45,000 bases of DNA from Symbiodinium natans (GCA_905221605.1 CAJNDS010002604.1:42473-87472), one strand, 5' to 3'. Shown: positions 1-9,439, counted from the first letter of the stretch. The notes: a model not told the origin generated them from the letters alone. A program made the numbers and translations.

Positions 1-40
1 AAAGAAAGGAGCTCGGGGACTGGCCATTTGTGAACATTAC

Positions 41-118
41 CTGCTCTGGCTTGACGCCCGCGTACGTCGCGATGTCCGCCTTCCATGGAAATGATGCTAC
101 ATGACATTCCTGGAGCTC
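41..118 (-). CDS. Exon-like segment, unknown protein, partial
   Basis: Minus-strand open segment of 26 codons (includes SFPWKADIATYAGVKPEQ). It ends at a good donor, CAG|GTAATG, and starts just after TTAG at the edge of the telomeric tract 119-174. The upstream copy of the flanking 22-bp duplication lies on the far side of that tract, so the acceptor was created at the junction with the inserted repeat. No family recognised. It is too short to be secure alone; the clean donor and protein-like composition are the support. Confidence 0.4.
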
Positions 119-196
119 CTAACCCAAAACCCTAAACCCTAAACCCTAAACCCTAAACCCTAAACCCTAAACCCCTACATGACATTCCTGGAGCTC
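97..196. repeat. Telomeric tract flanked by perfect 22-bp direct repeats
   Basis: The 22 bases at 97-118 (starting CTACATGACATT, ending GGAGCTC) recur exactly at 175-196. Between them lie 56 bp of CCCTAAA repeat (119-174). This is the structure of an insertion with target-site duplication, or of a staggered break repaired with telomeric DNA. It is the clearest insertion scar in the window. Confidence 0.85.
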
Positions 197-639
197 GTGC
201 CTCGAATCGCTGAATCCTGTGCCTCAAGCCTCAAGCACTCTTTCCCCAGAATGTGCTTCCTGGAGTAGAGTCTTAAGCCAGGGTAGGGCCCCCAAGCCCA
301 AAACCCTGAACTCGACAACAGAGACTGTAGCTTGGGGTACCAAGCGCCCAGTTAGAATGCAACCGACTCTGGTGGCAGACCCCTGGGACTTAACTCAGTT
401 GAGCGGCGGCCACAAGCCCACAGCAGTGCTTGATCAGAAGAATTGTGCGTGCTTCGAGCTTGGGCTAACGCGCCATGTTTGGGCTTGTGCTTCCCCCAAC
501 GGCCTCGAGCGCGCCGTTGCTTACGCGAGCTTGTGCGCTTCCAGTGGATTAGGCTACGCACTGCGTCTTACCACAAGCCCCTTGCCTGTTTGCCTTGGAG
601 GGGCTTGGAGCTCTGCCCAAATAGGGTTTAGGGGTCCAT
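197..639. other. Unique island, no gene assigned
   Basis: About 440 bp of non-repetitive sequence. Open frames of 60-140 codons exist on both strands but none has splice signals or composition that singles it out. It may hold exons of the minus-strand gene whose parts lie on either side. Confidence 0.3.
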
Positions 640-716
640 AACCCCTAAACCCCAAACCCTAAACCCTGAACCCTAAACCCTGAACCCTAAACCCTAGAAC
701 TCTCAACCCTCTACAC

Positions 717-1918
717 CTGAAATCAAGGACATCCAAGGCGTGTGGCGCCTGCAAGCCTCCGTACGACGGGTACTTCTGCAGCCTGCCGTGGGGAGGTCGA
801 GGCCCAACAGACTATAGAATCGGTTTGAGTTTACAGTTCTGGGTTCAGGGTCTAGGATCTAAATTTAGGGTTTAGGGCTTCGGGTTTAGGGCTTAGGGTT
901 TTTGAGGTTTTTGAGATTTAGGGTACAGGGTTTCGGGTTGAGTCGGAGGATCTACCCTCAGGGACAATCGTGTTGAGGCGAAGTCTCGGAATCCGAAGAA
1001 ACTTTTGAAAGGTTTCAGCATATAAGGTTTTTGTGTATTGGGGGTACCTTCTTGGAGTCATGATTTTGAGGGAACCCTACTATGTGGGCTTACATGCAAG
1101 GTCCCGTATTTTCGTAAACCCCCCGTAAGATCTTCTTAAACATCCATAAGGCATCAGCATGTAGGGTGTCAGGTCTCACACAAAGGGGCCCTAACCCTAA
1201 GCCCTAAACCCTAAACCCTAGCCCCCCTGAACCCGAAACCCTAAACCCTAAACGCTAAACGCTAAAACCTAAACCCGAAACCCTAAACCCTGCGACCCAG
1301 CTGAACCCTAAACGCCGGAAAACAGGAAAGCGCCACCCTCCGTTGTCAATGAAGTCCTTCATGGCCTGGTACGGCGTATTTCGCGCTGGAGAGCTCTGTG
1401 GCTGAGGATTCAGGGTTTTAGGGTTTGGGAGGTTCTAGATGAAAGCTCTAAGGCATTTGACCAGTCAGGGTTTAGGGGTTTGGGGCTTTAAACTTAAGGT
1501 TTTGGAGGGTTTCTGGAGCAAGGGTCTAAGGTTGAGGGTCTCAGGATTCCTGGTTCGGGTCCTAAGCCCAAAACCCTAAACCTAGGGCTTTAGGGGTTTG
1601 GGGGTTGTAGGAGTATTTCAGGGTGCCCTGAGCCCTAAAACCTCTGAAACCATAGAACCCGAAAGCCCTAAGCCCTGGATGTTGCCCCTTATGCTAACAG
1701 TCCTTACTAGGGATTCTAGTACCCCCTATGATAATCCCTATGAAGGACTTTTAGCATAAGGGGGAACATCCCAAGCTTAGGGCCACCCTAAATCCTAAAA
1801 CCTAAGCCCTACACCCTCAAACAAACCAATCTGCATGTATGCCGGCTTGCAAAACCCTTGCAGCCTGCTTCACGAAGTCCGGCACTTCCACGGTGCGCTC
1901 ATTGAAGTCCAAAAGTGT
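717..1918 (-). CDS. Three-exon gene fragment, unknown protein
   Basis: Minus-strand exons at 1856-1918 (TLLDFNERTVEVPDFVKQ...), 1314-1395 (SSPARNTPYQAMKDFIDNGG...) and 717-775 (KYPSYGGLQAPHALDVLDF). Acceptors are AACCCAG, CAGCCACAG and GGCTGCAG; donors are AGG|GTTTTG, CCGGC|GTTTAGG or CCT|GTTTTC for the middle exon, and CAG|GTGTAG. The first junction keeps phase; the second does so only if the middle exon ends at CCT|GTTTTC. Introns are filled by TTTGGGG/TCTGGGG variant arrays and telomeric tracts, and the first also holds a palindromic element (1677-1778). No domain recognised. Confidence 0.45.
1677..1778. mobile_element. MITE-like palindrome, family D, copy 1
   Basis: About 100 bp folding back on itself: the left arm GGATGTTGCCCCTTATGCTA matches the reverse complement of the right arm ending GGGGGAACATCC, with inner arms AGTCCTTACTAGGGATT / AATCCCTATGAAGGACT. 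A second copy is at 43149-43254. No coding capacity. Confidence 0.75.
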
Positions 1919-1920
1919 CT

Positions 1921-2110
1921 GGGTTTGGGGTTTGGGGTTTGGGGTTTGGGGTTTGGGGTTTGGGGTCTGGGGTCTGGGGTCTGGGGTCTGGGGTCTGGGG
2001 TCTGGGGTCTGGGGTCTGGGGTCTGGGGTCTGGGGTCTGGGGTTTGGGGTTTGGGGTTTAGGGTTTCGGGTTTAGGCTTTAGGGTTTAGGGTTTAGGGCT
2101 TAGGGTTTAG
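1921..2110. repeat. Variant telomeric array: TTTGGGG, then TCTGGGG, then TTTAGGG
   Basis: A 7-bp periodic array in blocks of one variant each: six or so TTTGGGG, about eleven TCTGGGG, TTTGGGG again, then TTTAGGG forms. Block structure implies local mutation followed by expansion. It lies just upstream (minus sense) of the exon starting at 1918 and provides its AACCCAG acceptor. Confidence 0.9.
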
Positions 2111-2119
2111 GGACAACAT

Positions 2120-2410
2120 AAGACAACATATTTGTCGAGGGCTGCCTACTCCGGGTCCTACTTACAGTCAGCGCATCACATGGGTTGCTCGGTTGTCTGT
2201 GCTATTGGGGCGAGGTGACAATAAACCTTAGACCCCGAACCCTAAAGCTGGTGGCAAGAGCACTAAGCCCTAATCAATGGAAGATACGGCGTGTAGTTCC
2301 TTGAAGGTCTTCATGAGACCATCTCGTCAGAATCCGAAGACGCAGCCGCGCTCGTGAGTGTTTACCAAGGAAATAGCTCATGTGGCTGCTCCTGCTGGAC
2401 TGCGAGTCTA
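2120..2410 (-). CDS. Possible small exons, low support
   Basis: The island reads on the minus strand as a possible exon ending CCTTG|GTAAAC near 2357, after a CGCAG acceptor near 2386, and another short segment ending at a consensus GTAAGT near 2161. Each is under 35 bp, so the frame is undetermined. Recorded because the splice motifs are good. Confidence 0.2.
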
Positions 2411-2509
2411 TGGCCGCCCTAAACCCTGCACCCTAAACCCTAAACCCCAAACCCCTAAACCCCTAAACCCCAAACCCCCACACCTCGACGCCCAATCGCT
2501 TCCATGCAC

Positions 2510-2939
2510 CCGAAGGCATAGCAAGCCAGGGCTCCGCGCGAATTTCTTCGGGTTGCGCCCTTCCAGGGGAGGCAAGTACGGCTTCAGCTGCTTGATGTGG
2601 GCCTGGCCCATGTCATGGGAGAAGCTTTGGGGTTGAGGGCTTGGGGTACTGTACATCCCTAAACCCTAAACCCTAAACCCTAAACCCTAAACCCTAAACC
2701 CTAAACCCTAAACCCTAAACCCTAAACCCTAAACCCACCGTGGGTGGCGGGTTCTTGTCACGGATGAAGCGGTGTGTCGGAAGGGACCCGCCGAACGACG
2801 TCTGGTAGGCCACGATCTCGCTGGCCAGGTAAAGCGCCCAGCTCCAACCCATGCACATGCCCTTAAAGGCAAAGAACAGCTTCTCATCGTCGTTAGGGGT
2901 CACGAAGTCCCGCAAGCCATCGTCATAGACATCGTCCAG
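2510..2939 (-). CDS. Two-exon fragment, reverse-transcriptase-like
   Basis: Exon 2739-2939 (67 codons, minus) contains FVTPNDDEKLFFAFKGMCMG followed by WSWALYLASEIV; the F-(K)-G-M-C-M-G-W-S-W-A-L core resembles the 'LPMGWSWAL' stretch of dinoflagellate-type retroelement polymerase proteins. It ends ACG|GTGGGTTTAGGG. Exon 2510-2602 (31 codons, AHIKQLKPYLPPLEGRNPKK...) follows a GGGCCAG acceptor and ends CGG|GTGCAT. The junction keeps phase 0. The intron between them is mostly pure TTTAGGG (2660-2735). I cannot tell a domesticated gene from a transposon relic. Confidence 0.5.
2660..2736. repeat. Telomeric tract inside an intron
   Basis: About eleven near-perfect CCCTAAA units (TTTAGGG on the minus strand) directly after the minus-strand donor at 2738. 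Its first unit supplies GTGGGTTTAGGG. Confidence 0.85.
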
Positions 2940-3190
2940 CTCAAAGCCCAGACCCCAAACCCTAAACCCTGAACCCTAAACCCTAAACCGTAAACCCTAA
3001 ACTCTAAACCCTCGTTCGGAGTTCCATGGGAATTCTGCCGTGGTCGAGGGATGCACTGTGAGGCTGCAAGCTGTCACCTAAACCAAGGTTTAGGGAGTAG
3101 GGTTTAGGGTTTAGGGTTTAGGGTTTAGGGTTTAGGGTTTAGGGTTTAGGGTTTAGGGTTTAGGGTTTAGGGTTTAGGGATGCCTCATCC

Positions 3191-3274
3191 TTAAGAGTGC
3201 ATTTTTGATTCGGAGAGGTTTAGAATCTGTGGTTCTGAGCTTTGCGGGTCTTCGAACACTTGTTCGATGCAACT
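3191..3274 (-). CDS. Possible terminal exon with stop
   Basis: Minus-strand segment of 27 codons plus TAA (SCIEQVFEDPQSSEPQILNL...), preceded by GGGGCCCCACAG, a good acceptor in line with CCCTAAA upstream. Hydrophilic C-terminus, no family recognised. If real, it closes a gene whose earlier exons lie at higher coordinates. Confidence 0.4.
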   Translation of the reverse strand, partial: SCIEQVFEDPQSSEPQILNLSESKMHS

Positions 3275-3539
3275 CTGTGGGGCCTGGTACTTGCCCTCCC
3301 CACAAAGAGAAGGGCCCCTAAGCCCGAAGCCCTAAGCCCTAAGCCCTAAGCCCTAAACCCTAAACCCAAAACCCTAAACCCTAAACCCTAAACCCTAAAC
3401 CCTTACAGGCCACGGTTGACCCGAAATTCTTGAAGGATCCACAAGTCAGACTCTGTATCCTACGCCGCGGCCGCGACCCCACTTATCCACAGCCCCTGAG
3501 CCCCGTTTAGGATCTTTTTGGCGGCATTTTGGGGTGTTT

Positions 3540-3720
3540 TTTAGGGTTTAGGGTTTAGGGTTTAGGGTTTAGGGTTTAGGGTTTAGGGATTGGGGTTTAG
3601 GGTTTTGGGGTTTAGGGTTTAGGGTTTAGGGTTTAGGGTTTAGGGCCTTTGGACTTCTTTCTTTCTTTTTTGTCTTTGATTTTTTTTTTTTGGGGGGGGG
3701 GGGGGGGTTGGGCCTTAGGG
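3540..3720. repeat. Telomeric tract, T-rich stretch and poly-G run
   Basis: TTTAGGG units (3540-3646), then a C/T-rich stretch ending in T11 and a G run of about 16 (3692-3707). The same order, telomeric repeat then pyrimidine stretch then poly-G, recurs near 34440-34515, and more loosely at 24955-25014. Confidence 0.8.
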
Positions 3721-4210
3721 TGCCACAACATGGAACCGTTCTGCTCGAGCCTTGATGACCATCCTGCTGAGAAGGCTTTCTGGATGACCAAAACCGGTTT
3801 TTGCCGGGGCTGGGACAGACAAAGCCCTATAAGCCCTAGAAACCCAATAAACCCCGTAGAGCCCATAAGAGCTCAACCCTATAAACCCCATAGGCCCTGT
3901 GAAAGCCATGAACCCTAAAACCTAGACGAGCCATAGAGCTCTGAAGCTGCGGTGCTGACTCTGCACAAGTTGCGTGCGTGTGAGTTGCTTCGTGCTGCTT
4001 GCTCTTCCAACGGCCCATGTTTGAGGAGAAAAACCTGAGGACATACTCTCCTCTGCACTACCTGCATGCAACATGCTGTAACCTGAGGGGGGGTTCTGTA
4101 CAATCGTGTGGCTCCTTGGGCTGTAGAGGCCTTTGAAGCGTTCAACACGCTCTCGCACTTTTCTATGATAAACCCTAAGCTCTAAACGAGGGCCTCGTTG
4201 CAAGGGCACA
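3720..4210. other. Mostly unique island, coding potential unresolved
   Basis: About 490 bp with weak CCCTATAAA-like repeats at 3820-3925. Frames of 60-95 codons exist on both strands. No exon chain closes here. Confidence 0.25.
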
Positions 4211-4272
4211 TTTTGTAACGGGCTCTACGAAGAAAGCTACCTGTCTACGAGCCTAGTGATGACGGGCCTCTT

Positions 4273-4395
4273 TCAGTACTCTGAATTCTCAAGCACAACA
4301 TGAAGAATACGAGGCTGCAGAAAAGTCCCGCAAGTTTGATCAAGTCCCAGTCCCTCATCAGTCATCATTCCCATTTGGAGGTTGCGACAAACCCA
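4273..4395 (-). CDS. Possible terminal exon, unknown protein
   Basis: Minus-strand segment of 40 codons plus TGA (WVCRNLQMGMMTDEGLGLDQ, then TCGTFLQPRILHVV). It begins exactly after a telomeric acceptor, GGGTTTAG|TGG. Amino-acid composition is protein-like. The opposite strand is also open here, so strand rests on the acceptor and the all-minus pattern of the window. Confidence 0.4.
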   Translation of the reverse strand, partial: WVCRNLQMGMMTDEGLGLDQTCGTFLQPRILHVVLENSEY

Positions 4396-4570
4396 CTAAA
4401 CCCTGCATGCTAACCCCTAAGCCCCTAAACCCTCAACCCCCAAGCCCCAAAAACCCTGCATGCTAAACCCGAAGCCCCTAAACCCTCAACCCCCAAGCCC
4501 TAAACCCTAAACCCCCAACCCCAAACCCTAAGCCCCCCAAACCCTCAACCCCAAGCCCTAATCTAAGGGT

Positions 4571-4866
4571 AGGTACATGGTCCCTTAGGGCCCTTAAAAG
4601 GGGACCCCTTATACACCCCTTATATACCCTATATAGATTAAGGGCCCATATGGGAGCCCTTTAAGGGAGGTAAGGGCCATATTAAGGGCCCATGTAAGTA
4701 TCCTGAGACCTAAACCCCTAACCCGCGAACCCTATGGTTGGCAGGCTTTCAGGGGGCCCCTTATGTACCTCTTATATCCCCGTACAAATTACGGGTCCAT
4801 AATTCAGAACCCTTTGAAGGAGGTTAGGGACCACACTCAGGGCCCATGTAGCTACCCCAATACCCT
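4571..4866. mobile_element. MITE-like family A, two tandem copies
   Basis: Copies at about 4571-4710 and 4752-4866 share the pattern CCCCTTATRTACCYCTTATA, a GGGCCCATA centre, then TTTAAGGGAGGTAAGGG-like and AGGGCCCATGTA. Arms are imperfect inverted repeats. Related copies lie at 8938-9212 (split), 24720-24935 and 33372-33505. Confidence 0.7.
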
Positions 4867-5105
4867 AAACCCTAAACCCTAAACCCGAAACACTAAACCT
4901 GGCTAACCACTAAACCCTAAAACCTTAGATGTAACTACCCTTAGATAGGCCAAAAGCCCCAAGCCCCATGAAACTCAGCTTGGCCCCGGATTTTGATGTC
5001 TGAGCATCGCGAGTCGCAGGGTGCTATTAAATTGGCAACCCAGAAAGCTCCCCAAAACCCCTTACACCACAGGGTTTAGGGTTTAGGGTTGAGGGTTTAG
5101 GGTTT

Positions 5106-5467
5106 AGGGTTTTCAAGGGTTTTCAAGTCATCTTCAAGGGTTTTCAAGGGTTTTCGATGGTTTTCAAGGGCTTTCAAGGGTTTTCAAGTGTGTTCAAGGG
5201 TTTTCAAGTCATTTTCAAGGAGTCTTCAGGTGTTTTCAAGTGTTTTCACAGGTTTTCAAGTGTTTTCAAGGGTTTTCAGGGGTTCAAGGGTTTTCAGTGT
5301 TTTCAATGGTTTTCAAGGAATTTTCAAGGGTTTGCAAGCCAGGGTTTTCAAGGGTTTTCAAGGGTTTTCAAGTGTTTTCAAAGGTTTTCAAGGGTTTTCA
5401 AGGGTTTGCAAAGGTTTTCAAGGGTTTTCAAGGGTTTCAAGGGTTTTCAAGGGTTTTCAAGGGTTTT
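5106..5467. repeat. 10-bp satellite TTTTCAAGGG
   Basis: About 36 copies of TTTTCAAGGG with single-base variants, bounded on both sides by TTTAGGG repeats. Long open frames (Phe/Lys/Gly/Gln-rich, up to 116 codons) are by-products of the 10-bp period being readable in all three frames. The unit keeps a telomere-like AGGG end. Confidence 0.9.
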
Positions 5468-5979
5468 GGGTTTAGAGGGTTTAGGGTTTTGGGCATTGAG
5501 GGTTTAAGGTTTTTGGGGTTTTAGGGGTAACGTTCAGGGTTCAGGGTTCAGAAGACCATAGGCGGGATACGTTCAGCCGTGCTCCTTCATCAAGGAGCAC
5601 AGGGAAGTTCTACCGAAAAACCGAATGACCTCAGATATCCTAAACCCTAAACCTCAAGCCCTGAAGCCTGAAATCCTGATCCTCATCTCAGTGGGGTATT
5701 GGGGGTCGCTGGGAAGCTTCTGCAACGCGGGGCTTGTTCCGCAAAACGCGCCATGCGGCAGGAAATCTCCGGCACACTGCAAAGTACACCACTGAGGAGC
5801 AGAAGATCTTAAGGTCTAGGGTTTAGGACCCTAAACCCTGAACCCTAACACCTGAACCCTAAACCCTGACCCCTAAACCCTAAAACCTAAACCCTAACCC
5901 CCCTGCCTTCTTACCTTTTTCAGACCAGCCCAAGAAGCCCAGACCCTGAGCGCAGCTTGCAAAGAGAGTTGAGGGAACC

Positions 5980-6165
5980 CGAAGCCCTGAGCCCTAAGTC
6001 CTGAGAAGCCCTAAGCCCTAAGCCCTAAGCCCTAAGCCCTAAGCCCTAAGCCCTAAGCCACAAGCCCTAAGCCCTAAGCCCTAAGCCCTGAGCCCTGAGC
6101 CCTGAGCCCTGAGCCCTGAGCCCTAAGCCCTACCCTAACCCTGAACCCTGAACCCTAAACCACCT
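5980..6165. repeat. Variant telomeric array AAGCCCT / GAGCCCT
   Basis: Blocks of TAAGCCC followed by TGAGCCC and then ordinary CCCTAAA/CCCTGAA units: local homogenisation of one variant after another. Confidence 0.85.
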
Positions 6166-6512
6166 CAGAAACCAGGCCCTGTAGGGTCGACCGGCTTTTG
6201 GGGGATACTAGGACTCTAGGTTTAGTGGGCTTTGTCAATGAAATGCTGCAGCCATGCTAGTCCTAGCCCTAATCCTAACCCAGGCAGTAGAATACACTAT
6301 AAGTAATCCGAATATGACACATTATTGTTTTCAGTTCTACGATGGAGACTCCGAGCTCTAGGGAACTGGAATGCCCCAGTTGCTCAGGGCCCTAAACCCT
6401 CAACCCTAAACCCTAAACCCTGTTAACCCTACCAGCTGCTGAAGGTGGGGTGCATGGGCCCCATAGCTCACAGCCCGGAGGGCTTCCTCCCGCACTTCGC
6501 CGTGTGACTGTG

Positions 6513-6718
6513 CAGGCTAAAGCTGGAGGCTCATGGTACTTAACCCTAAACCCTAAACCCTAAACCCTTAACCCTAAACCCTAAACCTTATTCACCAACG
6601 ATAACTGTACTTATAACCCACCCCGTAAGTGCCCTCATCCCTAATATGGTGATACTTGGGTTATTAGTACAGTTATCATTGGGTTCATAAGCGCCCTGAA
6701 CCGCCAAGCTAAAGCTGG
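6513..6718. mobile_element. MITE-like family B, copy 1, interrupted by telomeric repeat
   Basis: Terminal inverted repeats AGCTGGAGGCTCATGGTACT and, at the right end, the complement of AGCTTGGCGGTTCAGGGCGC; inner arms GATAACTGTACTTATAACCC. In the left arm 44 bp of CCCTAAA repeat (6543-6586) split what is continuous in the right arm. CTTA is present on both sides of the insert (6539-6542 and 6587-6590). Intact relatives are at 39436-39600 and 42986-43150. Confidence 0.75.
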
Positions 6719-7045
6719 AACGGTTGCCGAAGGTAGACGGAGCCCTCCACACCGCCTCGCAAAGTGACCCTAAACCCTAAACCCTAAACCCTAAACCCTA
6801 AACCCTAAACCCTAAACCCTAAACCCTAAACCCTAAACCCTAAACCCTAAACCCTAAACCCTAAATGAGGCACGCTGTTCCGGGTCCGCAGCGCCTTCGC
6901 TGAATTTTGCAAGAGTGCCGGCTCTCTGTGCGTCTTCTTCGGGTCTTGGGGGTTTAAGTTCTTGTTGTATCTTTTAGAGCTCTGCTCCTTCTCTCAATCT
7001 CTGTGACTCTGTGGGCTTAGGCTTTAGGAATTTCGGGTTTGGGTC

Positions 7046-7302
7046 TTAGGGCTTAAGCAGGTCGAATCCGCTTGCCCCGATCCGACGGAGAAGGTAAGCA
7101 CTGGGCTTCAGCCGGATAAATGAGATGGGCTCCTTCTGCATCCCTGTATCCCTGAACCCCAAACCCTAAACCCTAAACCCTAAACCCTAAACCCTAAACC
7201 CTAAACCCTAAACCCTAAACCCTAAACCCTAAACCCTAAACCCTAAACCCCCTAAACCTAAATAACATGGTCTCGGACACACAGAGGGCCCGCAACGAGA
7301 TC
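7046..7302 (-). CDS. Last two exons of an unknown gene, telomeric intron
   Basis: Exon 7258-7302 (ISLRALCVSETMLF, acceptor TCTGGCGCAG) ends AG|GTTTAGG; exon 7046-7151 (DTGMQKEPISFIRLKPSAYL, then LRRIGASGFDLLKP and TAA) starts after GGGGTTCAG. The split Arg codon is restored across the junction. The 106-bp intron is entirely TTTAGGG-type repeat. The stop codon is read from a CCCTAA motif. Up to 66 codons remain open upstream in another frame of the same island, so the start of the first exon is uncertain. Confidence 0.5.
7152..7257 (-). other. Predicted intron made only of telomeric repeats
   Basis: Minus-strand sequence begins GTTTAGGGGGTTTAGGG, runs through about 13 TTTAGGG units and ends TTTGGGGTTCAG. 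Flanking exons join in frame (see 7046-7302). Confidence 0.5.
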
Positions 7303-8937
7303 CTGCGCCAGAGGCTAAAGAACTTCGGCTGAACTCCTCCATAGAAGAAACCCAGGAACCGAATGCAGCCAGTTTCTGCCAAAACCCGCGCACGCGCGTG
7401 TGCGCGCGAGCGTGCGCGGGGCCGGTGGATGCTGTTTTGCGGAGGCTCAACCCTAAACCCTAAACCCTAAATCCTAAACCCTAAACCCTCCAAACCCTCA
7501 ACCCTCCAAACCCTAAGGCACTTTCTGGGCTTTGGATTTCGGAGCTCCGGGATGCAGTCGGGTCTGCAGAGGGATTGGTTTTTGGAACCCTGGAGCCACA
7601 GCCTGAATTTTGACCCTTAACAACCTAAACTCTAAACCCCAAATAACCATAAACCCTCAACCCTAAACCCTAAATAATCCTAAATAACCCTAAATAACCC
7701 TCAATCCTCAACCCTCAACCCTCAACCCTCAACCCTAAACCCTAAACCCTGCCCTAAACCTGACCCTAAACACTAAGCCCTAAACCCTAGAAGTGGTTCA
7801 CAGGTGATTCTCGGGCCTGCTGGCAATTAACCGGGTCTGCTGGTCCCCTGGCCTCATGGTGCCGTGGTTTTTGAGGCTTTAGGGTTTGGGGTTTGGGGTT
7901 TAGGGTTTAGGGTTCAGGGTTTAGGGTTTTGCTCATTATTGGGCATCATTCTGCTTGCAAATGGTTCTCCCTAAACCCTAAAGCCTAAAGCCTAAACCAA
8001 AACACGACATGGGAAGGAGATGTTGGTCCAGACTGGCCAGAAAACTCTGCAAACCCTGCACCCCAGGGTTTAGGGTTTAGGGTTTGGGGTTTAGGGTTTA
8101 GGGTCTAGGGTTTCGGGTTTAGGCTTTGGGGTTTAGGGTTTGGGGTTTGAGGGTTACACCCGAGAAAACCTGAGGGTGGAGGACACGAAGCTCATCCGCA
8201 GCACTGGCCGGCGGAGACGGGTGAGACGGCGGCTGGACTCGCAGCCAGGCACCTTCCATGATGATTTCGGGGGTTTAGGGTTTAGGGGTTTAGGGTTTAG
8301 GGATTAGGGTTCGGGTCTCGAGTTTAGGAAGAGGGGGTGGAAGGGAGGGGGGGAAGGGGGGCTTCCAACCCGACACGAAGCAACAAGCCACCGCCAACGC
8401 ACCGACCCTCTAAAACTAAAGCTTCGGGCGCTTAGGGTTTAGGGTTGAGGGTTCAGGGTTCAGGGTTTAGGGTTTATGGGCTTATGGGTTTAGGGTTTAA
8501 AGGCTTCGTGTTTAGGATTGTTCAAATACGTAGTACAACTGCAGAAGTATGCGCGAACTGGCGATGTTTCATGTAAAGGGACCTCCACAAAGGACAACCT
8601 CAAGAAACACCGGAGCATCTAGGAAGACTACGCATCAAATCACCCCAAAAGTTGTGTTGAACCGAGATGCCCACCACCCATCACCTCGGCAGGTCATCAT
8701 GCGGAAGGGAATGCGGATTCAGGCTTTGGGCTTTGGGGCACTTGCAAAAGCACCTTCTAAAGGGGCTCCGAAACCCTAAGCCCTACGACCTAAGCCCCTA
8801 AAGCCCTAAATCCCTAAACCCTCAAACCCCTAAAAACCTCGAATGTATAGCATGTGCAAGCCCCTAGTTTGCGCCAATTCAAGCCTAAACCCTAAGCCCC
8901 TACTGTTTACCCTAACCCCTAAACCCTAAGCCCCTAA

Positions 8938-9212
8938 CGCAAAGCACTTGAAGGGTAGTTGGGCTCACGGACTTGAAGACTTCTTCAGGGCAGTTGCCTC
9001 AAAAGGGACTCCTATGTTTATACCCCTTTTCTACCCCTAAACCCCAAACCCTGAACCCTAAACCCTAAACCCCAAACCCTAAACCCTAAACCCCAAACCC
9101 TAAACCCTAAACCCTAGACCCTAAATATACACCCAAGGGCCCTTACCTCAGAACCCTTGAATGGAGGTATGGGACCGTATTCAGGGCCCATGTAACTCGC
9201 CTAAGAGCTTTG
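8938..9212. mobile_element. MITE-like family A copy split by a telomeric array
   Basis: The left part (about 8938-9035) and right part (9126-9212, with AAGGGCCCTTACCTCAGAAC and CAGGGCCCATGTAAC) match the two halves of family A. About 90 bp of CCCTAAA/CCCCAAA units lie between them where other copies are continuous. Confidence 0.6.
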
Positions 9213-9439
9213 CCAGGAGGGTTTAGGGTTTTGGGTTTAGGGTTTAGGGCTTTGGGGTTTAGGGTTTTGGGGCTTTCGGGTTTTGGGGGTGTGAGGGTGC
9301 TAGGGTTCTTCGATTTTAGGGCCTAAGGGTGTTGAGAGGGTTTTTTGGGTTCTGGGGCTTTAGGGTTCTAGGGCTTCAGGGCTTCTGGGGGTTTAGGGGT
9401 TTTGGGGGGTTTCAGGGTTTGCGGGCTGTCGGGGGTTTG

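Noticed and set aside
1835-2089. Gly/Trp/Leu-rich frames
   Set aside because: Translation of TTTGGGG/TCTGGGG repeats; the real candidate here is the minus-strand exon at 1856-1918.
3682-3710. Poly-G runs as G-quadruplex regulatory sites
   Set aside because: They would form quadruplexes, as would the TTTAGGG tracts, but nothing ties them to a promoter here.
5157-5524. Three overlapping Phe/Lys/Gly-rich frames of about 100 codons
   Set aside because: Direct products of the 10-bp satellite, shifted copies of the same peptide in all frames.
7264-7332. Plus-strand terminal exon ending in TGA
   Set aside because: The minus strand gives a phase-closing two-exon model over the same bases with better splice sites.
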